64,000 bases of DNA from Candidatus Peregrinibacteria bacterium (GTDB taxonomy: Bacteria > Patescibacteriota > Gracilibacteria > UBA1369 > 2-02-FULL-48-14). This document shows, piece after piece, positions 8,608-18,018 of the stretch. Every line of letters begins with the position of its first letter. Position 1 is the first letter of the stretch. Location: assembly GCA_018658105.1 (NCBI GenBank), contig JABHVW010000008.1, forward strand, positions 1 through 64,000, in the 5' to 3' direction. The translations under genes and the position numbers were made by a program. Below the pieces are notes generated by a model. That model was not told the origin of the DNA, made no database searches, and saw only the letters and a list, made by a program, of their open reading frames with translations.

Positions 8608-8635
8608 AGCCCCACTCATAAAACGTAGACCACAT

Positions 8636-10477
8636 ATGGCAAAATCAATCAAAAAAAAGGGGCCAAGTCCTCTCATATCCATTCTAATTGTAGCTCTGCT
8701 TGTATCTGCAATTTATTCAATCTGGAACCCCAGTTCTAAAACACCAAGTGAAAAGGTTAACATTAATCAGTTCGTTGCAGATGTAGAAAGTGGTGAAGTA
8801 ATTGAAGTTAAGGTTGAAGATACTCGAATTACATACACACTCAGCAACGAAACAGAAAAATATACATATAAAGAAAGAGGCCAAACCGTAAACGAAGTAC
8901 TCGAAGGCACACCTGAAGTCAGAGTGAAACAACTAGAAATTGAAGTAGTAGATACATCTGGCAAAGATGTTTGGCTAAATATTGGCCTGGCAATCGTGCC
9001 TTTCATGCTGATTATCGGATTTTTATACTTCATGATGCGCGGCGCTGCAGGTGCAAACAACCAAGCAATGTCATTCGGAAAGTCTGGCGCACGCTTACAC
9101 GACAAAGAAAAAGGCAAAACTTCATTTAAAGATGTTGCAGGTGTTGCAGAAGCAAAAGAAGAACTAGAAGAAGTTGTGGATTTTCTAAAACACCCAAGCA
9201 AATACCGTGCAATGGGAGCTAAAATCCCTAGAGGTGCAATGCTTATTGGAGCACCCGGAACAGGTAAAACTCTACTTGCCCGTGCTGTTGCAGGTGAAGC
9301 AAATGTTCCTTTTTTCACAATTAGCGGATCAGAATTCGTAGAAATGTTCGTAGGTGTAGGTGCATCTCGAGTACGTGACACCTTTAAAAAGGCTAAACGC
9401 AACGCACCTTGTATTATTTTCATCGACGAAATTGATGCTGTTGGACGCAAACGTGGAGCTGGTTTAGGTGGAGGACACGACGAAAGAGAGCAAACACTAA
9501 ATCAAATTCTTACTGAAATGGACGGTTTCGAAAACGAAACCAGTGTGATTGTAATGGCTGCAACTAACCGCCCAGACGTTCTTGACCCTGCCCTGCTCAG
9601 ACCTGGCCGTTTCGACCGCCGAATTGTTGTAGATAAACCAAGCATGCAAGGCCGAGAAGAAATCCTTGAAGTACATGCTCGAAATAAGCCAATGGCTAAA
9701 AATGTAGATTTGAAACTCGTAGCAGGTAGAACTCCTGGATTCACGGGTGCCGATCTTGAAAATCTACTAAATGAAGCCGCAATTCGCGCAGCAAAATATG
9801 GTCAAAAAGAAATAACAGCCAACGATATTTCAGAAGCAATTGAAAAAGTATCACTTGGGCCAGAACGTAAATCACACATTATGAGTGATGAAGAAAAGAA
9901 ACTAACGGCCTACCACGAAATGGGTCACGCAGTTGTTGGGCATGCGCTTGCAGGCTGTAATCCCGTGCAAAAAGTAACTATTATCCCAAGAGGTATGGCA
10001 TTAGGTGTAACCTGGTACACGCCCGAAAAAGACGAGTATTCCCTTTCAAAGGAGAAATTTCAGCACAGAATGGCTGCTGCTCTCGGTGGCTACGCTGCAG
10101 AAGAAATTATATATGGCCAAGTTTCAACAGGCCCCGCAAGCGACCTGCAAAAAGTAACTCAAATGGCTAGAGATATGGTTACAAGATATGGAATGAGCAA
10201 GATCGGCCCAATTTCTCTTGGCGATCAAAACGACGAAGTATTCCTTGGTAAAGACTTCGGCCACGTTAAAAATTACTCAGAAGAACAAGCTGCACTCATC
10301 GACAAAGAAGTTAAACACTTTGTTGAAAGCGCTCACAAACTGGCAAAAGACACACTAAAGAAACACGACAAAACCTTCAAAAGGCTAAGTAAAGCTCTAC
10401 TTAAGAAGGAATCTATAGATAGAAAAGAATTCCTTGAACTATTTGAAGGTAAAAAATTGAAGAAAAAGTCTGCATAA
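8636..10477 (+). CDS. ftsH: ATP-dependent zinc metalloprotease FtsH
   Basis: FtsH is a membrane-bound AAA+ protease that extracts and degrades membrane and regulatory proteins. From the ATG at 8636 the product has 613 residues: a first membrane helix (about 12-30), an extracytoplasmic domain, a second helix (about 117-135), then the AAA module with GAPGTGKT at 205-212, Walker [10 protein letters not shown] and the second region of homology with its arginine finger. The protease domain follows with HEMGH at 427-431 as zinc ligands. The frame is open upstream to a TTG at 8579, but that codon is the -35 box. Hsp20 and galU follow on the same strand. Confidence 0.96.
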   Translation: MAKSIKKKGPSPLISILIVALLVSAIYSIWNPSSKTPSEKVNINQFVADVESGEVIEVKVEDTRITYTLSNETEKYTYKERGQTVNEVLEGTPEVRVKQLEIEVVDTSGKDVWLNIGLAIVPFMLIIGFLYFMMRGAAGANNQAMSFGKSGARLHDKEKGKTSFKDVAGVAEAKEELEEVVDFLKHPSKYRAMGAKIPRGAMLIGAPGTGKTLLARAVAGEANVPFFTISGSEFVEMFVGVGASRVRDTFKKAKRNAPCIIFIDEIDAVGRKRGAGLGGGHDEREQTLNQILTEMDGFENETSVIVMAATNRPDVLDPALLRPGRFDRRIVVDKPSMQGREEILEVHARNKPMAKNVDLKLVAGRTPGFTGADLENLLNEAAIRAAKYGQKEITANDISEAIEKVSLGPERKSHIMSDEEKKLTAYHEMGHAVVGHALAGCNPVQKVTIIPRGMALGVTWYTPEKDEYSLSKEKFQHRMAAALGGYAAEEIIYGQVSTGPASDLQKVTQMARDMVTRYGMSKIGPISLGDQNDEVFLGKDFGHVKNYSEEQAALIDKEVKHFVESAHKLAKDTLKKHDKTFKRLSKALLKKESIDRKEFLELFEGKKLKKKSA

Positions 10478-10491
10478 GTTAAGATAAGCAC

Positions 10492-10947
10492 ATGAATAAA
10501 GTAGGCATTGGCGATCTCAAACACGCAAAACCCGCAAAAACGGGTGCTAGCACTGCACAAACAAAGCTTTCTCAAACACCAAGAGAGGCCAAAACTCCAG
10601 ATAATAAAAAGGCTGAAGGTCAGCTATCTGTAGATATTGTGCAATCAGAAGATAAAATGATCATTATTTGCCCTATTGCAGGTGTAGAAAAATCCGAAAT
10701 TAAGGTGGCAATTCAAGACGATGTGCTCACAATCCGTGGTGAACGCAAACCAATAAGAAACATCGATCACAATCAATCACTTGTACGTGAGCTATTCTGG
10801 GGCACATTCTCCCGCTCAATCGTACTGCCAGACCACATAGATCGTGGTGGAATTGAAGCGAAAACACACGAACACATGCTTGTTATCACAATCCCAAAAA
10901 CAGAAGATTTCAAAACAAGAATTATCCATATTAACGAAACAGAATGA
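10492..10947 (+). CDS. Small heat-shock protein Hsp20 (alpha-crystallin family)
   Basis: A 151-residue chaperone. The first 45 residues are polar and Lys/Thr-rich; the alpha-crystallin domain runs from about 46 to 146. It includes the GVEKSEIKVAIQDDVLTIRGER block and the late LVITIPK strand. Such proteins hold unfolded clients for refolding or for proteases such as FtsH, whose gene lies 14 bp upstream. A TAAGAT box 6 nt before the ATG may give a separate leaderless transcript. Its stop overlaps the galU start by 4 bp (ATGA). Confidence 0.9.
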   Translation: MNKVGIGDLKHAKPAKTGASTAQTKLSQTPREAKTPDNKKAEGQLSVDIVQSEDKMIIICPIAGVEKSEIKVAIQDDVLTIRGERKPIRNIDHNQSLVRELFWGTFSRSIVLPDHIDRGGIEAKTHEHMLVITIPKTEDFKTRIIHINETE

Positions 10948-11765
10948 AAGCCGTCATTTTAACTGCAGGGCTGGGCACGCGTTTTTTGCCAATGACTAAG
11001 GCAATTCCAAAAGCAATGTTGCCCATTTTAAACAAACCCATCATTCAATACCTTGCAGAAGAAGCACTTTCAGCAGGAATAACAGATCTGATCATAGTTA
11101 CCGGCCGTGGTGGTGAACTCATTGAAAGACACTTCGGTCGCAGCCACGAACTAGCACACGACCTCAAAAGCCGCGGCAAAGAAACCCTCCTAAAACCAAT
11201 TGAAGACCTAGAAAAACAGCTCAATATTGCATATGTAGAGCAAGACGAAGCTAAAGGCGACGGTCATGCCATATTATGTGCAAAACATCTGCTCGAGGGC
11301 GAAGATTTTGCAGTTATTTTCGGCGACGACATCATAGATACAGAAGAATCGGCACTTAAACAGCTACTCGACGTATATAAAGAAACAAACTCCCCAGTAA
11401 TATGCACTCAACAGGTGCCAGAAGATCAAATTTCAAATTATGGAGTTATAGAACCACTTAATATAAACGAAAGAAAAATCGCAGTTAAAGGGCTTGTAGA
11501 AAAGCCAAAACGCGAAGATGCCCCCTCAAACTACGGAATTATCGGTAAATACATATGTACTGCCGAGGTTCTAAACCACCTGGCAGCAGCAGAATCCAGC
11601 TACAAAGACGGTGAAATTCGCTTAATCGACGGTTTTCGAAAAATGTTAGAAGAAAAAAAAGAGATTTATGCCCTTGAAGTAAAAGGAACCCGTTTTGACG
11701 CCGGAAACGAGAAAGGGCTATTAGAAGCCAACATCGCATTTGGCAAGAAAGCCGGCCTAATCTAA
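10944..11765 (+). CDS. galU: UTP--glucose-1-phosphate uridylyltransferase
   Basis: GalU makes UDP-glucose from UTP and glucose-1-phosphate, a donor for glycans. The 273-residue protein has the nucleotidyltransferase signature AGLGTRFLP near the N-terminus, followed by TKAIPKAMLPI, and the FGDDI acidic motif near residue 126 that binds metal and nucleotide. Later blocks such as YGIIGKYI and the GEIRLIDG segment also match GalU. Length is normal. It is translationally coupled to hsp20. Together with the sugar transferase at 13341 it points to surface polysaccharide synthesis. Confidence 0.92.
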   Translation: MKAVILTAGLGTRFLPMTKAIPKAMLPILNKPIIQYLAEEALSAGITDLIIVTGRGGELIERHFGRSHELAHDLKSRGKETLLKPIEDLEKQLNIAYVEQDEAKGDGHAILCAKHLLEGEDFAVIFGDDIIDTEESALKQLLDVYKETNSPVICTQQVPEDQISNYGVIEPLNINERKIAVKGLVEKPKREDAPSNYGIIGKYICTAEVLNHLAAAESSYKDGEIRLIDGFRKMLEEKKEIYALEVKGTRFDAGNEKGLLEANIAFGKKAGLI

Positions 11766-11802
11766 AACACAACATTCCACATAATTGCCAAGCCCCAGAC
11801 AC

Positions 11803-11831
11803 TTGTATAGCAGGTTAATTTCTGCTATAAT
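11803..11831 (+). promoter_or_regulatory. Promoter of the TPR gene
   Basis: TTGTAT (11803-11808), 17 bp, consensus TATAAT (11826-11831). A short inverted repeat AGCAG/CTGCT (11809-11826) fills the spacer and could be an operator. The leader is about 17 nt and A-rich. Confidence 0.65.
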
Positions 11832-11854
11832 GGTTAGATAAATAAAAACAAAAA

Positions 11855-12442
11855 ATGCTCGACGAACTCTTAAAAGAGGCCGACCAACTAAAATTAGCTG
11901 GACGCCACGAAGAAGCCATAGCGCTTTCAAACAAAATGCTAATAAGCGACCTAGACTTCATCGAAGCCTACGAAGAAATTGGAGACAATTATCTTAGTAT
12001 GCGCGAGTATGACAAAGCTAAAAAAGCTCTAAAACATGCATTAAAGCTGAATCCTACTAGCCCAAATGCACTTTACCTTCTTGGTTTTCTTTATTCATCA
12101 CTTGGAGATTTCGACCGTTCAATTGAAACGCTAGAAACTGCAAATCGTGTTCAACCTCATCACCCAGAAATTCTGAGATGTCTTGGTTGGTCTGTTTTCC
12201 ACGGTGGAGAACGAAAACGCGGTCTTGTAATTCTTGAAAGAGCAAAAGCAATGGCTCCACAAGATACTCTAATCATTTGTGACCTCGCTGTTTGTTACCT
12301 GAACGACCGTGAATTCGATAGAACAATCGAACTTCTTGATCACGCCCTTCAAATTGACCCAAGCAACGAAAAAGCAAAAGATTGTCTTGAGACAGCCAAA
12401 TTCTTCAAAACAGAATTCAGCAAACTTAAGAAGAGCAAGTAA
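11855..12442 (+). CDS. Tetratricopeptide repeat protein
   Basis: A 195-residue protein built almost wholly of TPR helices, about five repeats starting near residues 4, 37, 71, 105 and 140. The typical spacing of small and large hydrophobic residues is clear, for example in the repeat containing ALYLLGFLYSSLGDFDRSIE. There is no signal peptide or membrane segment, so it is cytoplasmic. TPR proteins act as protein-binding scaffolds; no partner can be named. It is transcribed alone from a near-consensus promoter. Confidence 0.85.
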   Translation: MLDELLKEADQLKLAGRHEEAIALSNKMLISDLDFIEAYEEIGDNYLSMREYDKAKKALKHALKLNPTSPNALYLLGFLYSSLGDFDRSIETLETANRVQPHHPEILRCLGWSVFHGGERKRGLVILERAKAMAPQDTLIICDLAVCYLNDREFDRTIELLDHALQIDPSNEKAKDCLETAKFFKTEFSKLKKSK

Positions 12443-12476
12443 AACCTTGACATAAGCCAGGTTAATGGGAACCTTA

Positions 12477-12504
12477 TTGACAACTTATGCCGACAGGGTA
12501 TAGA
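12477..12504 (+). promoter_or_regulatory. Promoter upstream of the structured RNA segment
   Basis: TTGACA (12477-12482), 16 bp, TATAGA (12499-12504); an alternative -10, TAGAGT, lies 2 bp further on with an 18-bp spacer. A second isolated TTGACA is at 12447-12452 without a convincing -10. Transcription would begin near 12511. Confidence 0.5.
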
Positions 12505-12510
12505 GTATTT

Positions 12511-12667
12511 TTGCTTTAGAAAAATTATGATTAATTCAAACATTATTATTTCTCTCCTCCCACAAGCCACGACGGTCGTGTGCTTTAAGGTCGAGCGAGC
12601 ATAGTGTTTAATTCTAAACAATTTTACCCACTATAAAAGCTCGCCGCATAGCGAGTATTTTTTTATT
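12511..12667 (+). ncRNA. Structured leader or small RNA with attenuator-like folding
   Basis: No coding frame fits here. Reading from the promoter, there is first a hairpin at 12564-12585 (AAGC-CACGA, loop CGG, TCGTG-T-GCTT). Then GCGAGC-ATAGTG (12595-12606) can pair with CACTAT-AAAA-GCTCGC (12629-12644), enclosing a small TTTA/TAAA hairpin. The GCTCGC arm is also the 5' arm of the terminator at 12639-12667. The two pairings exclude each other, which is the layout of an attenuator or riboswitch. It could equally be a free small RNA that ends at the terminator. No known RNA family was recognised. Confidence 0.45.
12639..12667 (+). terminator. Intrinsic terminator ahead of the 84-residue gene
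   Basis: Stem GCTCGC (12639-12644) with GCGAGT (12651-12656), six-base loop CGCATA, followed by ATTTTTTTATT. It lies between the structured RNA and the small gene, so it could control read-through into that gene. Confidence 0.65.
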
Positions 12668-12682
12668 CTAACCCCCAATAAT

Positions 12683-12937
12683 ATGCCAGAATGTAATGAA
12701 GACGATATATGGGCAGCAAATCCATGTATAACTCTGAAACGTAATCCGGATGGAACACCTGAAATTGATCTAGGCCTAGCTGCCGAACAATTGAATACTG
12801 CAAAAGAAGATTTAACAAATGCATATCCCCAATCTGCAGAATTATTTGCAGCATGTGAAAATCTAGAAGGGCTATTAACCGTAATCCCAAAAAGAGCGGA
12901 AACAAGCAATGCGGTAGAACATACCCTTCAAGCTTGA
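12683..12937 (+). CDS. Small acidic protein of unknown function
   Basis: An 84-residue, acidic, probably cytoplasmic protein with three Cys residues (about 4, 15 and 58) and two probable helices in the second half. I do not recognise a family. It lies 15 bp after a terminator that may be regulated, with no Shine-Dalgarno sequence before the ATG. The TGA stop sits inside the -35 box of the RNase P RNA gene. Antisense frames in this stretch are of similar length, so the coding call rests on the compact placement and normal composition. Confidence 0.5.
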   Translation: MPECNEDDIWAANPCITLKRNPDGTPEIDLGLAAEQLNTAKEDLTNAYPQSAELFAACENLEGLLTVIPKRAETSNAVEHTLQA

Positions 12938-12961
12938 CACACTACAAATTCCCCGTACAAT
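12934..12961 (+). promoter_or_regulatory. Promoter of the RNase P RNA gene
   Basis: TTGACA (12934-12939), 16 bp, TACAAT (12956-12961); start point expected near 12968, which is where the first helix of the RNA begins. The -35 box contains the stop codon of the upstream small gene. Confidence 0.75.
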
Positions 12962-12967
12962 AAGTTA

Positions 12968-13310
12968 AAGCTCCTGAGTGATCGCATCCATTGGTTTTAA
13001 ACCCAGAGGATGAGGAAAGTCCGAGCAACATTGCCAGGAAGGTCGCTAACGGCGACCGTAGCCCGATCTAAAAAACGGGCTATAGGGAAAGTGCCGCAGA
13101 GACGACTAATGTGAAACGCCCCCTCTGCATATGGGGCGCCCCATCGTGAGGTGGATGGCGTGGTAAACCCCTTCTGTTGCAAGGTGAGGATGGAGATTGG
13201 GAATTAGAGCCGGCATGCTCCCCTTTCGCTCACCGCTGGAGCCACGCAGCAATGCGCGGCCAAGAGAGATGATCACCTAGACAGAACTCGGCTTATGAGG
13301 GAGCTTTTTT
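12968..13310 (+). ncRNA. rnpB: RNase P RNA
   Basis: The catalytic RNA of RNase P, which trims the 5' ends of tRNA precursors. The universal conserved blocks are present: GAGGAAAGTCCG near 13011-13022 (5' strand of helix P4 region) and ACAGAACTCGGCTTAT at 13281-13296 (3' strand). AAGCTCC at 12968-12974 pairs with GGAGCTT at 13300-13306 to close helix P1. Other landmarks are the GGGAAAGTGCC and GTGAGG segments typical of bacterial type A-like RNAs. The length of about 340 nt is normal. The final T-run acts as terminator. The protein partner rnpA is at 40078-40416. Confidence 0.95.
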
Positions 13311-13312
13311 AA
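13300..13312 (+). terminator. 3' end of rnpB: helix P1 strand and T-run
   Basis: The 3' strand of helix P1 (GGAGCTT) runs straight into a T-tract followed by AAAA, so the closing helix of the RNA probably doubles as its terminator. Confidence 0.5.
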
Positions 13313-13324
13313 AAGCCACACACC

Positions 13325-13333
13325 TGCTACACT
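13325..13333 (+). promoter_or_regulatory. Extended -10 promoter of the sugar transferase gene, leaderless
   Basis: TGC followed by TACACT (13328-13333), with the ATG 7 nt downstream at 13341. No good -35 box is seen, which is common for extended -10 promoters. Confidence 0.45.
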
Positions 13334-13340
13334 CCCCACG

Positions 13341-14741
13341 ATGAAAAAATCTGAAATCATCTTCGGCCTCCTCAGAATTCCCATTGATTTCTCAATGGTT
13401 ATTTGTGCATTTTGGCTCGCATACACAATTCGACTTAAAAGCGACCTAATACCAGGAGTCCAATTAGAATTAGACACGGCTCTGCTACCAAACGGCCAGG
13501 AATACATTAAATTAAGTATATTTTTCGCAGGAAGCTTACTCGCAATCTATGCGCTTTTCGGCTTATACCAACTCAAAAACCAAGACGGCCCACTAAAAGA
13601 AATCAGACGAGTTTGCTCATACACCTCCGTATGGCTCTTGCTCTTAATGGCTTTCTTTTTTGCAACTCGCGAACTCTTTTTCTCCAGATTAGTACTCGCT
13701 TATGGCGCAATTTTCAGCCTTGTATTTATTACGTCAGCGCGCAGCATTTTAAATCTGATAAAATCTCAACTTTTCAAATTTGGAATCGGAAGAAGACACA
13801 TATTAATAATTGGGAAAAACAAAATCTCAGATCGACTTATCGAGACTCTAAAAAACGACCCTAAATACAAAGTTTACGGCCCGCTAACACAATTGAAAAA
13901 CCTTAAAAGAACAGTTAACAAAAATCGTATCGAAGAAATTCTACAAACCCAAGATATCAGCGAAATTGAAGATCACGACATACTCGAGTTCTGCCAGGAA
14001 CATCATTTGGAATATCGCTTTGTACCAGACATTCTCGCAGTTGAAAGAAGCAATATCGAAATCGAACCAATTGCAGGGTTTCCACTAATCCATCTAAAAC
14101 CAACCTCACTCGATGGCTGGGGCAAAGTTTACAAACGAAGCATCGACATTCTCGGCAGCGGTTTCGGCTTAATTCTGCTCAGCCCAATTTTTCTAACAGT
14201 CGCCCTAGGAATCAAAATCGACTCCAAAGGCCCAATATTATTTTCAAAACTAGACAACGGCAAACCAGTTTTAAGAGTCGGGCAAAAAGGCAAAACATTC
14301 CGCTTTTTCAAGTTTCGAACCATGAAACACAAAAGCCACAATGAACGTTACGGAAAGCTAGCAGATAAAAATATTCGAAAAGGACCACTCGTAAAAATCA
14401 AAAATGACCCTCGCATTACAAAATTCGGCGGCTTCCTTCGTCGTTTCGACATAGACGAACTGCCTTCACTTTGGAATGTTTTCACTGGCCACATGAGCCT
14501 GGTTGGCCCAAGGCCTCATCTGCCAGAAGAAGTTGAGAAGTACGAAAAACACCACAAATTCCTCATGACAATAAAACCTGGCATCACTGGACTCAGCCAA
14601 ACCAGCGGCCGCAGCGATCTCGATTTTGAAGAAGAAGTTCGCCTAGATAGCTACTACATCAAATATTGGTCACCATGGCTAGACTTTAAAATTCTTCTCA
14701 AAACAGTTATTGTAGTTTTGCGCGGTCACAGCGCAGAATAA
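13341..14741 (+). CDS. Undecaprenyl-phosphate sugar-1-phosphate transferase (bacterial sugar transferase family)
   Basis: This family starts surface glycan synthesis by moving a sugar phosphate from a nucleotide sugar to undecaprenyl phosphate. The 466-residue protein has about four N-terminal membrane helices (about 14-120), a Rossmann-like cytoplasmic part (about 150-240), then the C-terminal bacterial sugar transferase domain from about 260. That domain begins with a re-entrant membrane helix ([20 protein letters not shown]) and holds the motifs [20 protein letters not shown] and SLVGPRP, followed by the KPGITGLSQ segment. The sugar substrate cannot be told. GalU lies in the same region. 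Confidence 0.92.
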   Translation: MKKSEIIFGLLRIPIDFSMVICAFWLAYTIRLKSDLIPGVQLELDTALLPNGQEYIKLSIFFAGSLLAIYALFGLYQLKNQDGPLKEIRRVCSYTSVWLLLLMAFFFATRELFFSRLVLAYGAIFSLVFITSARSILNLIKSQLFKFGIGRRHILIIGKNKISDRLIETLKNDPKYKVYGPLTQLKNLKRTVNKNRIEEILQTQDISEIEDHDILEFCQEHHLEYRFVPDILAVERSNIEIEPIAGFPLIHLKPTSLDGWGKVYKRSIDILGSGFGLILLSPIFLTVALGIKIDSKGPILFSKLDNGKPVLRVGQKGKTFRFFKFRTMKHKSHNERYGKLADKNIRKGPLVKIKNDPRITKFGGFLRRFDIDELPSLWNVFTGHMSLVGPRPHLPEEVEKYEKHHKFLMTIKPGITGLSQTSGRSDLDFEEEVRLDSYYIKYWSPWLDFKILLKTVIVVLRGHSAE

Positions 14742-14754
14742 TAACAATTGCCAC

Positions 14755-15450
14755 ATGTTCAAACTTCTTGAAGCACACTTAGAAAAACACAAAGAAAAAA
14801 AAGAAATGCGCGAATCAATGCAAAGCCTAATTGACGAAAGCACAATCACAGTAAAATTCATTCTTTTTAGTATACTTTCTGGCCTAATCGCAGCTCTTGG
14901 CATAATGATGGACAACGTCACAATTCTTATCGGTGCAATGCTAATCGCCCCACTACTCATACCTGTAATCAGCCTTTCCGTCGGCGTCGGCGCAGGAAGC
15001 ATCAAACTCATATCTCACTCAATTAAATCGCTCACAATTGGAATGTTATTGGCTCTTGGCAGTTCAATGCTAATGACCGTAATTGTAGCCCCAGCAGAAA
15101 TAAATCGAGACATTTACGCAAGCTTCGGCGACACTTATCTTTACGCAATCGTCGCATTTATCGCAGGTGTTGTCGCAGTTTACAGTTGGTTCAAACCAAA
15201 AATGAATCAGGTAATACCTGGCGTTGCAATTGCCGTCGCGCTGGTACCGCCAATCGCATTTGCGGGAACAATTATCGTACTAAAAAATCAATACTGGCTC
15301 GCAGACGTTTTACAACTAATTTTCATAAATTTAGGAGGGATTTTTCTAGGAGGATTACTCACCTTTCTAACTTTTGCATTTGTAAGCAAAAGACCCACTC
15401 TTGAAGTAGAGAAACAAGTGCATATCGAAGTAGAAAAAAAGGAAAAATAG
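14755..15450 (+). CDS. DUF389 family membrane protein
   Basis: A 231-residue integral membrane protein with about six hydrophobic helices from residue 37 on. The family signature IGAMLIAPLLIPVIS is at about residues 59-73, followed by the later VAIAVALVPPIAFAG segment. DUF389 proteins have no settled function; transport has been suggested. A charged, probably coiled N-terminus and C-terminus face the cytoplasm. The ATG is 6 nt after an AACAAT box that could be a -10. It lies between the sugar transferase and secA. Confidence 0.85.
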   Translation: MFKLLEAHLEKHKEKKEMRESMQSLIDESTITVKFILFSILSGLIAALGIMMDNVTILIGAMLIAPLLIPVISLSVGVGAGSIKLISHSIKSLTIGMLLALGSSMLMTVIVAPAEINRDIYASFGDTYLYAIVAFIAGVVAVYSWFKPKMNQVIPGVAIAVALVPPIAFAGTIIVLKNQYWLADVLQLIFINLGGIFLGGLLTFLTFAFVSKRPTLEVEKQVHIEVEKKEK

Positions 15451-15459
15451 TGCTAAGCT
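15451..15459 (+). promoter_or_regulatory. Possible extended -10 promoter of secA, leaderless
   Basis: TGC plus TAAGCT (15454-15459) lies exactly 6 nt before the secA ATG, overlapping the stop of the DUF389 gene. There is no clear -35 box; the case rests on the same spacing at other genes in the window. Confidence 0.35.
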
Positions 15460-15465
15460 ACGCGC

Positions 15466-18018
15466 ATGCCAATAAAGAAAATTATAGAGAGGCTCGTAGG
15501 AAGCCCACAAAAAAAAGACCTCAAAAGAATCGATAAACTCGTCGAAGAAATTAATGTAATTGAAGCACGATATCAACTCGATCTTAATGATGAAGAAATT
15601 GAAAGAAAAACTGCAGAATTTAGAGATCGTTATCAAAATGGCGAAACCCTAGAAGAGCTTCTGCCAGAGGCTTTTGCCCTAGTAAAATTTGCTTGCCGCC
15701 GTCTAGTTGGAAAAAGCTGGAAAGTCCGCGACGAAGATTACACTTGGGACATGGTTCCATACGACGTACAACTCGTTGGTGGAGTTATAATCCATGAAGG
15801 TAAAATCGCCGAAATGAAAACGGGTGAAGGTAAAACTCTCGCCTGTACTATGCCAGTTTATCTAAACGCAATTTCCGGCAAAGGTGTCCACCTTGTAACT
15901 GTAAATGAATACCTGGCAACTCGTGATGCAGAATGGATGGGCGGACTTTATCGCTTCTTGGGTCTTAGTGTTGGAGTCATCAAACACGGCGACAACCCTA
16001 CTGAAAAACGCGAAGCATATGAGGCAGATATCACTTACGGTACCAACAACGAATTCGGCTTCGACTACCTCCGCGACAACATGGCACAAACCAAAGAACA
16101 TCAAGTTCAACGCGGCCTTCATTACGCAATTATTGATGAAGTTGATTCAATCCTGATCGACGAAGCTCGAACTCCACTTATCATCTCGGCCCCTGCCGAA
16201 GAATCGACAGAAAAATACACACAATATTCTAAACTCGTTCAGGGCTTACAAGAAAATACTCACTACAATATCGACGAAAAACAAAAGGTAGCAACCCTAA
16301 ATGAAGATGGTATTTCACAGATGGAAACGCTACTTGGAGTAGACAACATTTACACAGAAAAAGGCTTCGAAGAAGTTCATCATATTGAGCAAGCTTTAAG
16401 AGCCCACGCTATTTATAAAAAAGACATAGACTACGTAATCAAAGACGATCAAATTATGATTGTAGATGAGTTCACAGGCCGCTTAATGGCAGGCCGACGT
16501 TTTGGCCAAGGTTTGCATCAAGCAATCGAAGCAAAAGAGTTAGTAGAAATCCGCCGCGAAAGCAAAACCCTCGCAACAATCACTTTTCAAAATTACTTCC
16601 GAATGTTCGAAAAGCTCGCGGGCATGACAGGTACTGCAATCACTGAGGAAGAAGAATTCGCAAGCATTTACGGCTTAAATACAGTTATTATTCCAACTCA
16701 CAGACCAATTGCTCGTAACGATAGACCCGATGCAATTTACAAAAATATATCTGGCAAATTCAAGGCAATCGCCGAAAAAACCAAAGAGCTGCATGACAAA
16801 GGCCAACCAGTTCTTATAGGAACAATTTCCGTAGAAAAATCTGAAACTCTATCTGCCCTTTTAAAGGCGCGCGGCATTCCACACAATGTTTTGAATGCAA
16901 AACATCACGAAAGAGAGGCCGAAATCGTAGCAAATGCTGGGCACAAAGGCGGAGTTACAATCGCAACAAATATGGCCGGTCGTGGTACCGATATCAAAAT
17001 TAAAGATGACGTAAAAGAGCTCGGCGGTCTTTACGTAATAGGAAGCGAACGACACGAATCTCGTCGAATCGATAATCAGCTCCGTGGTCGTTCTGGCCGT
17101 CAAGGTGACCCAGGCCACACACAATTTTATGTTTCAATGGAAGACGATCTAATGCGAATTTTTGGCGGTAGCCGCATGCAAGCAGCAATGGAAAAACTCG
17201 GTCTACCAGATGACATGCCTATAGAAAATCGCATGATTAGTGGCTCAATTGAAAGCGCTCAAAAAAAGGTTGAAGGGCGAAACTTCGATGTTCGTAAGCA
17301 CCTCGTAAAATACGATGATGTAATAAACACTCACCGAGAAATCATCTACAAACGTCGCCAAGAAATGCTGGATCAAGAAAATCTTAAAAACAAAGCACTC
17401 CTACTCATCGACCAAGAAGCTGAACAAATTGTACTAAGCCATCCTGAAGATCTTAAAGAAGTGTACGAAACAGTTTCTGCAATTCACAAAGACTCAAGTG
17501 CACCTCTTGCACTGCAAACTCTTGAAGGGCTCGAGCAAGAAACGCTGATCAAAACAATCAAAGATTATTTATATGAACAATACGAAGAAAAAGAAAAATC
17601 TCTACCCGAAGAATCAGTAATGCGAAAAGCCGAGCGCTACATAATGTTAAGAGTTATAGACATGAATTGGATGAATCACATCAATGCGCTCAAAGGCATT
17701 CGTGAAGCAGTTTCACTCAGTGGATACGGCCAACGCGACCCGCTCATTGAATACAAAAACGCAGCATTCCTCAGCTTTGAAGAAATGATTGCTCAAATTG
17801 ATCACAACATTGTGAGATCTCTTTTCCATGTGAAAATAAATGTGCAAGCTCCACAACCAGCACCAAAACAAGTCACAAGGACCAATGAAGACACAATTAG
17901 CCAATCAATCACAGATGGCAACAAAACCAGCGAAGACAAAATTAAAATCGGCCGCAACGATCCTTGCCCATGTGGCAGCGGCAAAAAATACAAAAAGTGT
18001 CACGGCAAAGCGGACTAA
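15466..18018 (+). CDS. secA: Preprotein translocase ATPase SecA
   Basis: SecA drives proteins through the SecYEG channel. The 850-residue product is full length. The first DEAD-like nucleotide-binding fold contains the Walker A-like motif MKTGEGKT (about residues 106-113) and DEVDSILIDEA. The preprotein cross-linking domain and the second fold (NMAGRGTDI, then RIDNQLRGRSGRQGDPG) follow. The C-terminal SEC-C zinc motif CPCGSGKKYKKCH is at about 834-846. The stop codon TAA shares two bases with the TAG of the convergent ACT-domain gene (CTAA at 18015-18018). Confidence 0.98.
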   Translation: MPIKKIIERLVGSPQKKDLKRIDKLVEEINVIEARYQLDLNDEEIERKTAEFRDRYQNGETLEELLPEAFALVKFACRRLVGKSWKVRDEDYTWDMVPYDVQLVGGVIIHEGKIAEMKTGEGKTLACTMPVYLNAISGKGVHLVTVNEYLATRDAEWMGGLYRFLGLSVGVIKHGDNPTEKREAYEADITYGTNNEFGFDYLRDNMAQTKEHQVQRGLHYAIIDEVDSILIDEARTPLIISAPAEESTEKYTQYSKLVQGLQENTHYNIDEKQKVATLNEDGISQMETLLGVDNIYTEKGFEEVHHIEQALRAHAIYKKDIDYVIKDDQIMIVDEFTGRLMAGRRFGQGLHQAIEAKELVEIRRESKTLATITFQNYFRMFEKLAGMTGTAITEEEEFASIYGLNTVIIPTHRPIARNDRPDAIYKNISGKFKAIAEKTKELHDKGQPVLIGTISVEKSETLSALLKARGIPHNVLNAKHHEREAEIVANAGHKGGVTIATNMAGRGTDIKIKDDVKELGGLYVIGSERHESRRIDNQLRGRSGRQGDPGHTQFYVSMEDDLMRIFGGSRMQAAMEKLGLPDDMPIENRMISGSIESAQKKVEGRNFDVRKHLVKYDDVINTHREIIYKRRQEMLDQENLKNKALLLIDQEAEQIVLSHPEDLKEVYETVSAIHKDSSAPLALQTLEGLEQETLIKTIKDYLYEQYEEKEKSLPEESVMRKAERYIMLRVIDMNWMNHINALKGIREAVSLSGYGQRDPLIEYKNAAFLSFEEMIAQIDHNIVRSLFHVKINVQAPQPAPKQVTRTNEDTISQSITDGNKTSEDKIKIGRNDPCPCGSGKKYKKCHGKAD

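Noticed and set aside
8579-8635. N-terminal extension of FtsH from a TTG codon
   Set aside because: The TTG is the -35 box of a good promoter; the added residues do not resemble FtsH, and the ATG at 8636 gives the usual start.
12997-13182. Minus-strand frame inside the RNase P RNA gene
   Set aside because: It lies wholly within a highly conserved structural RNA and has no promoter or start signal.
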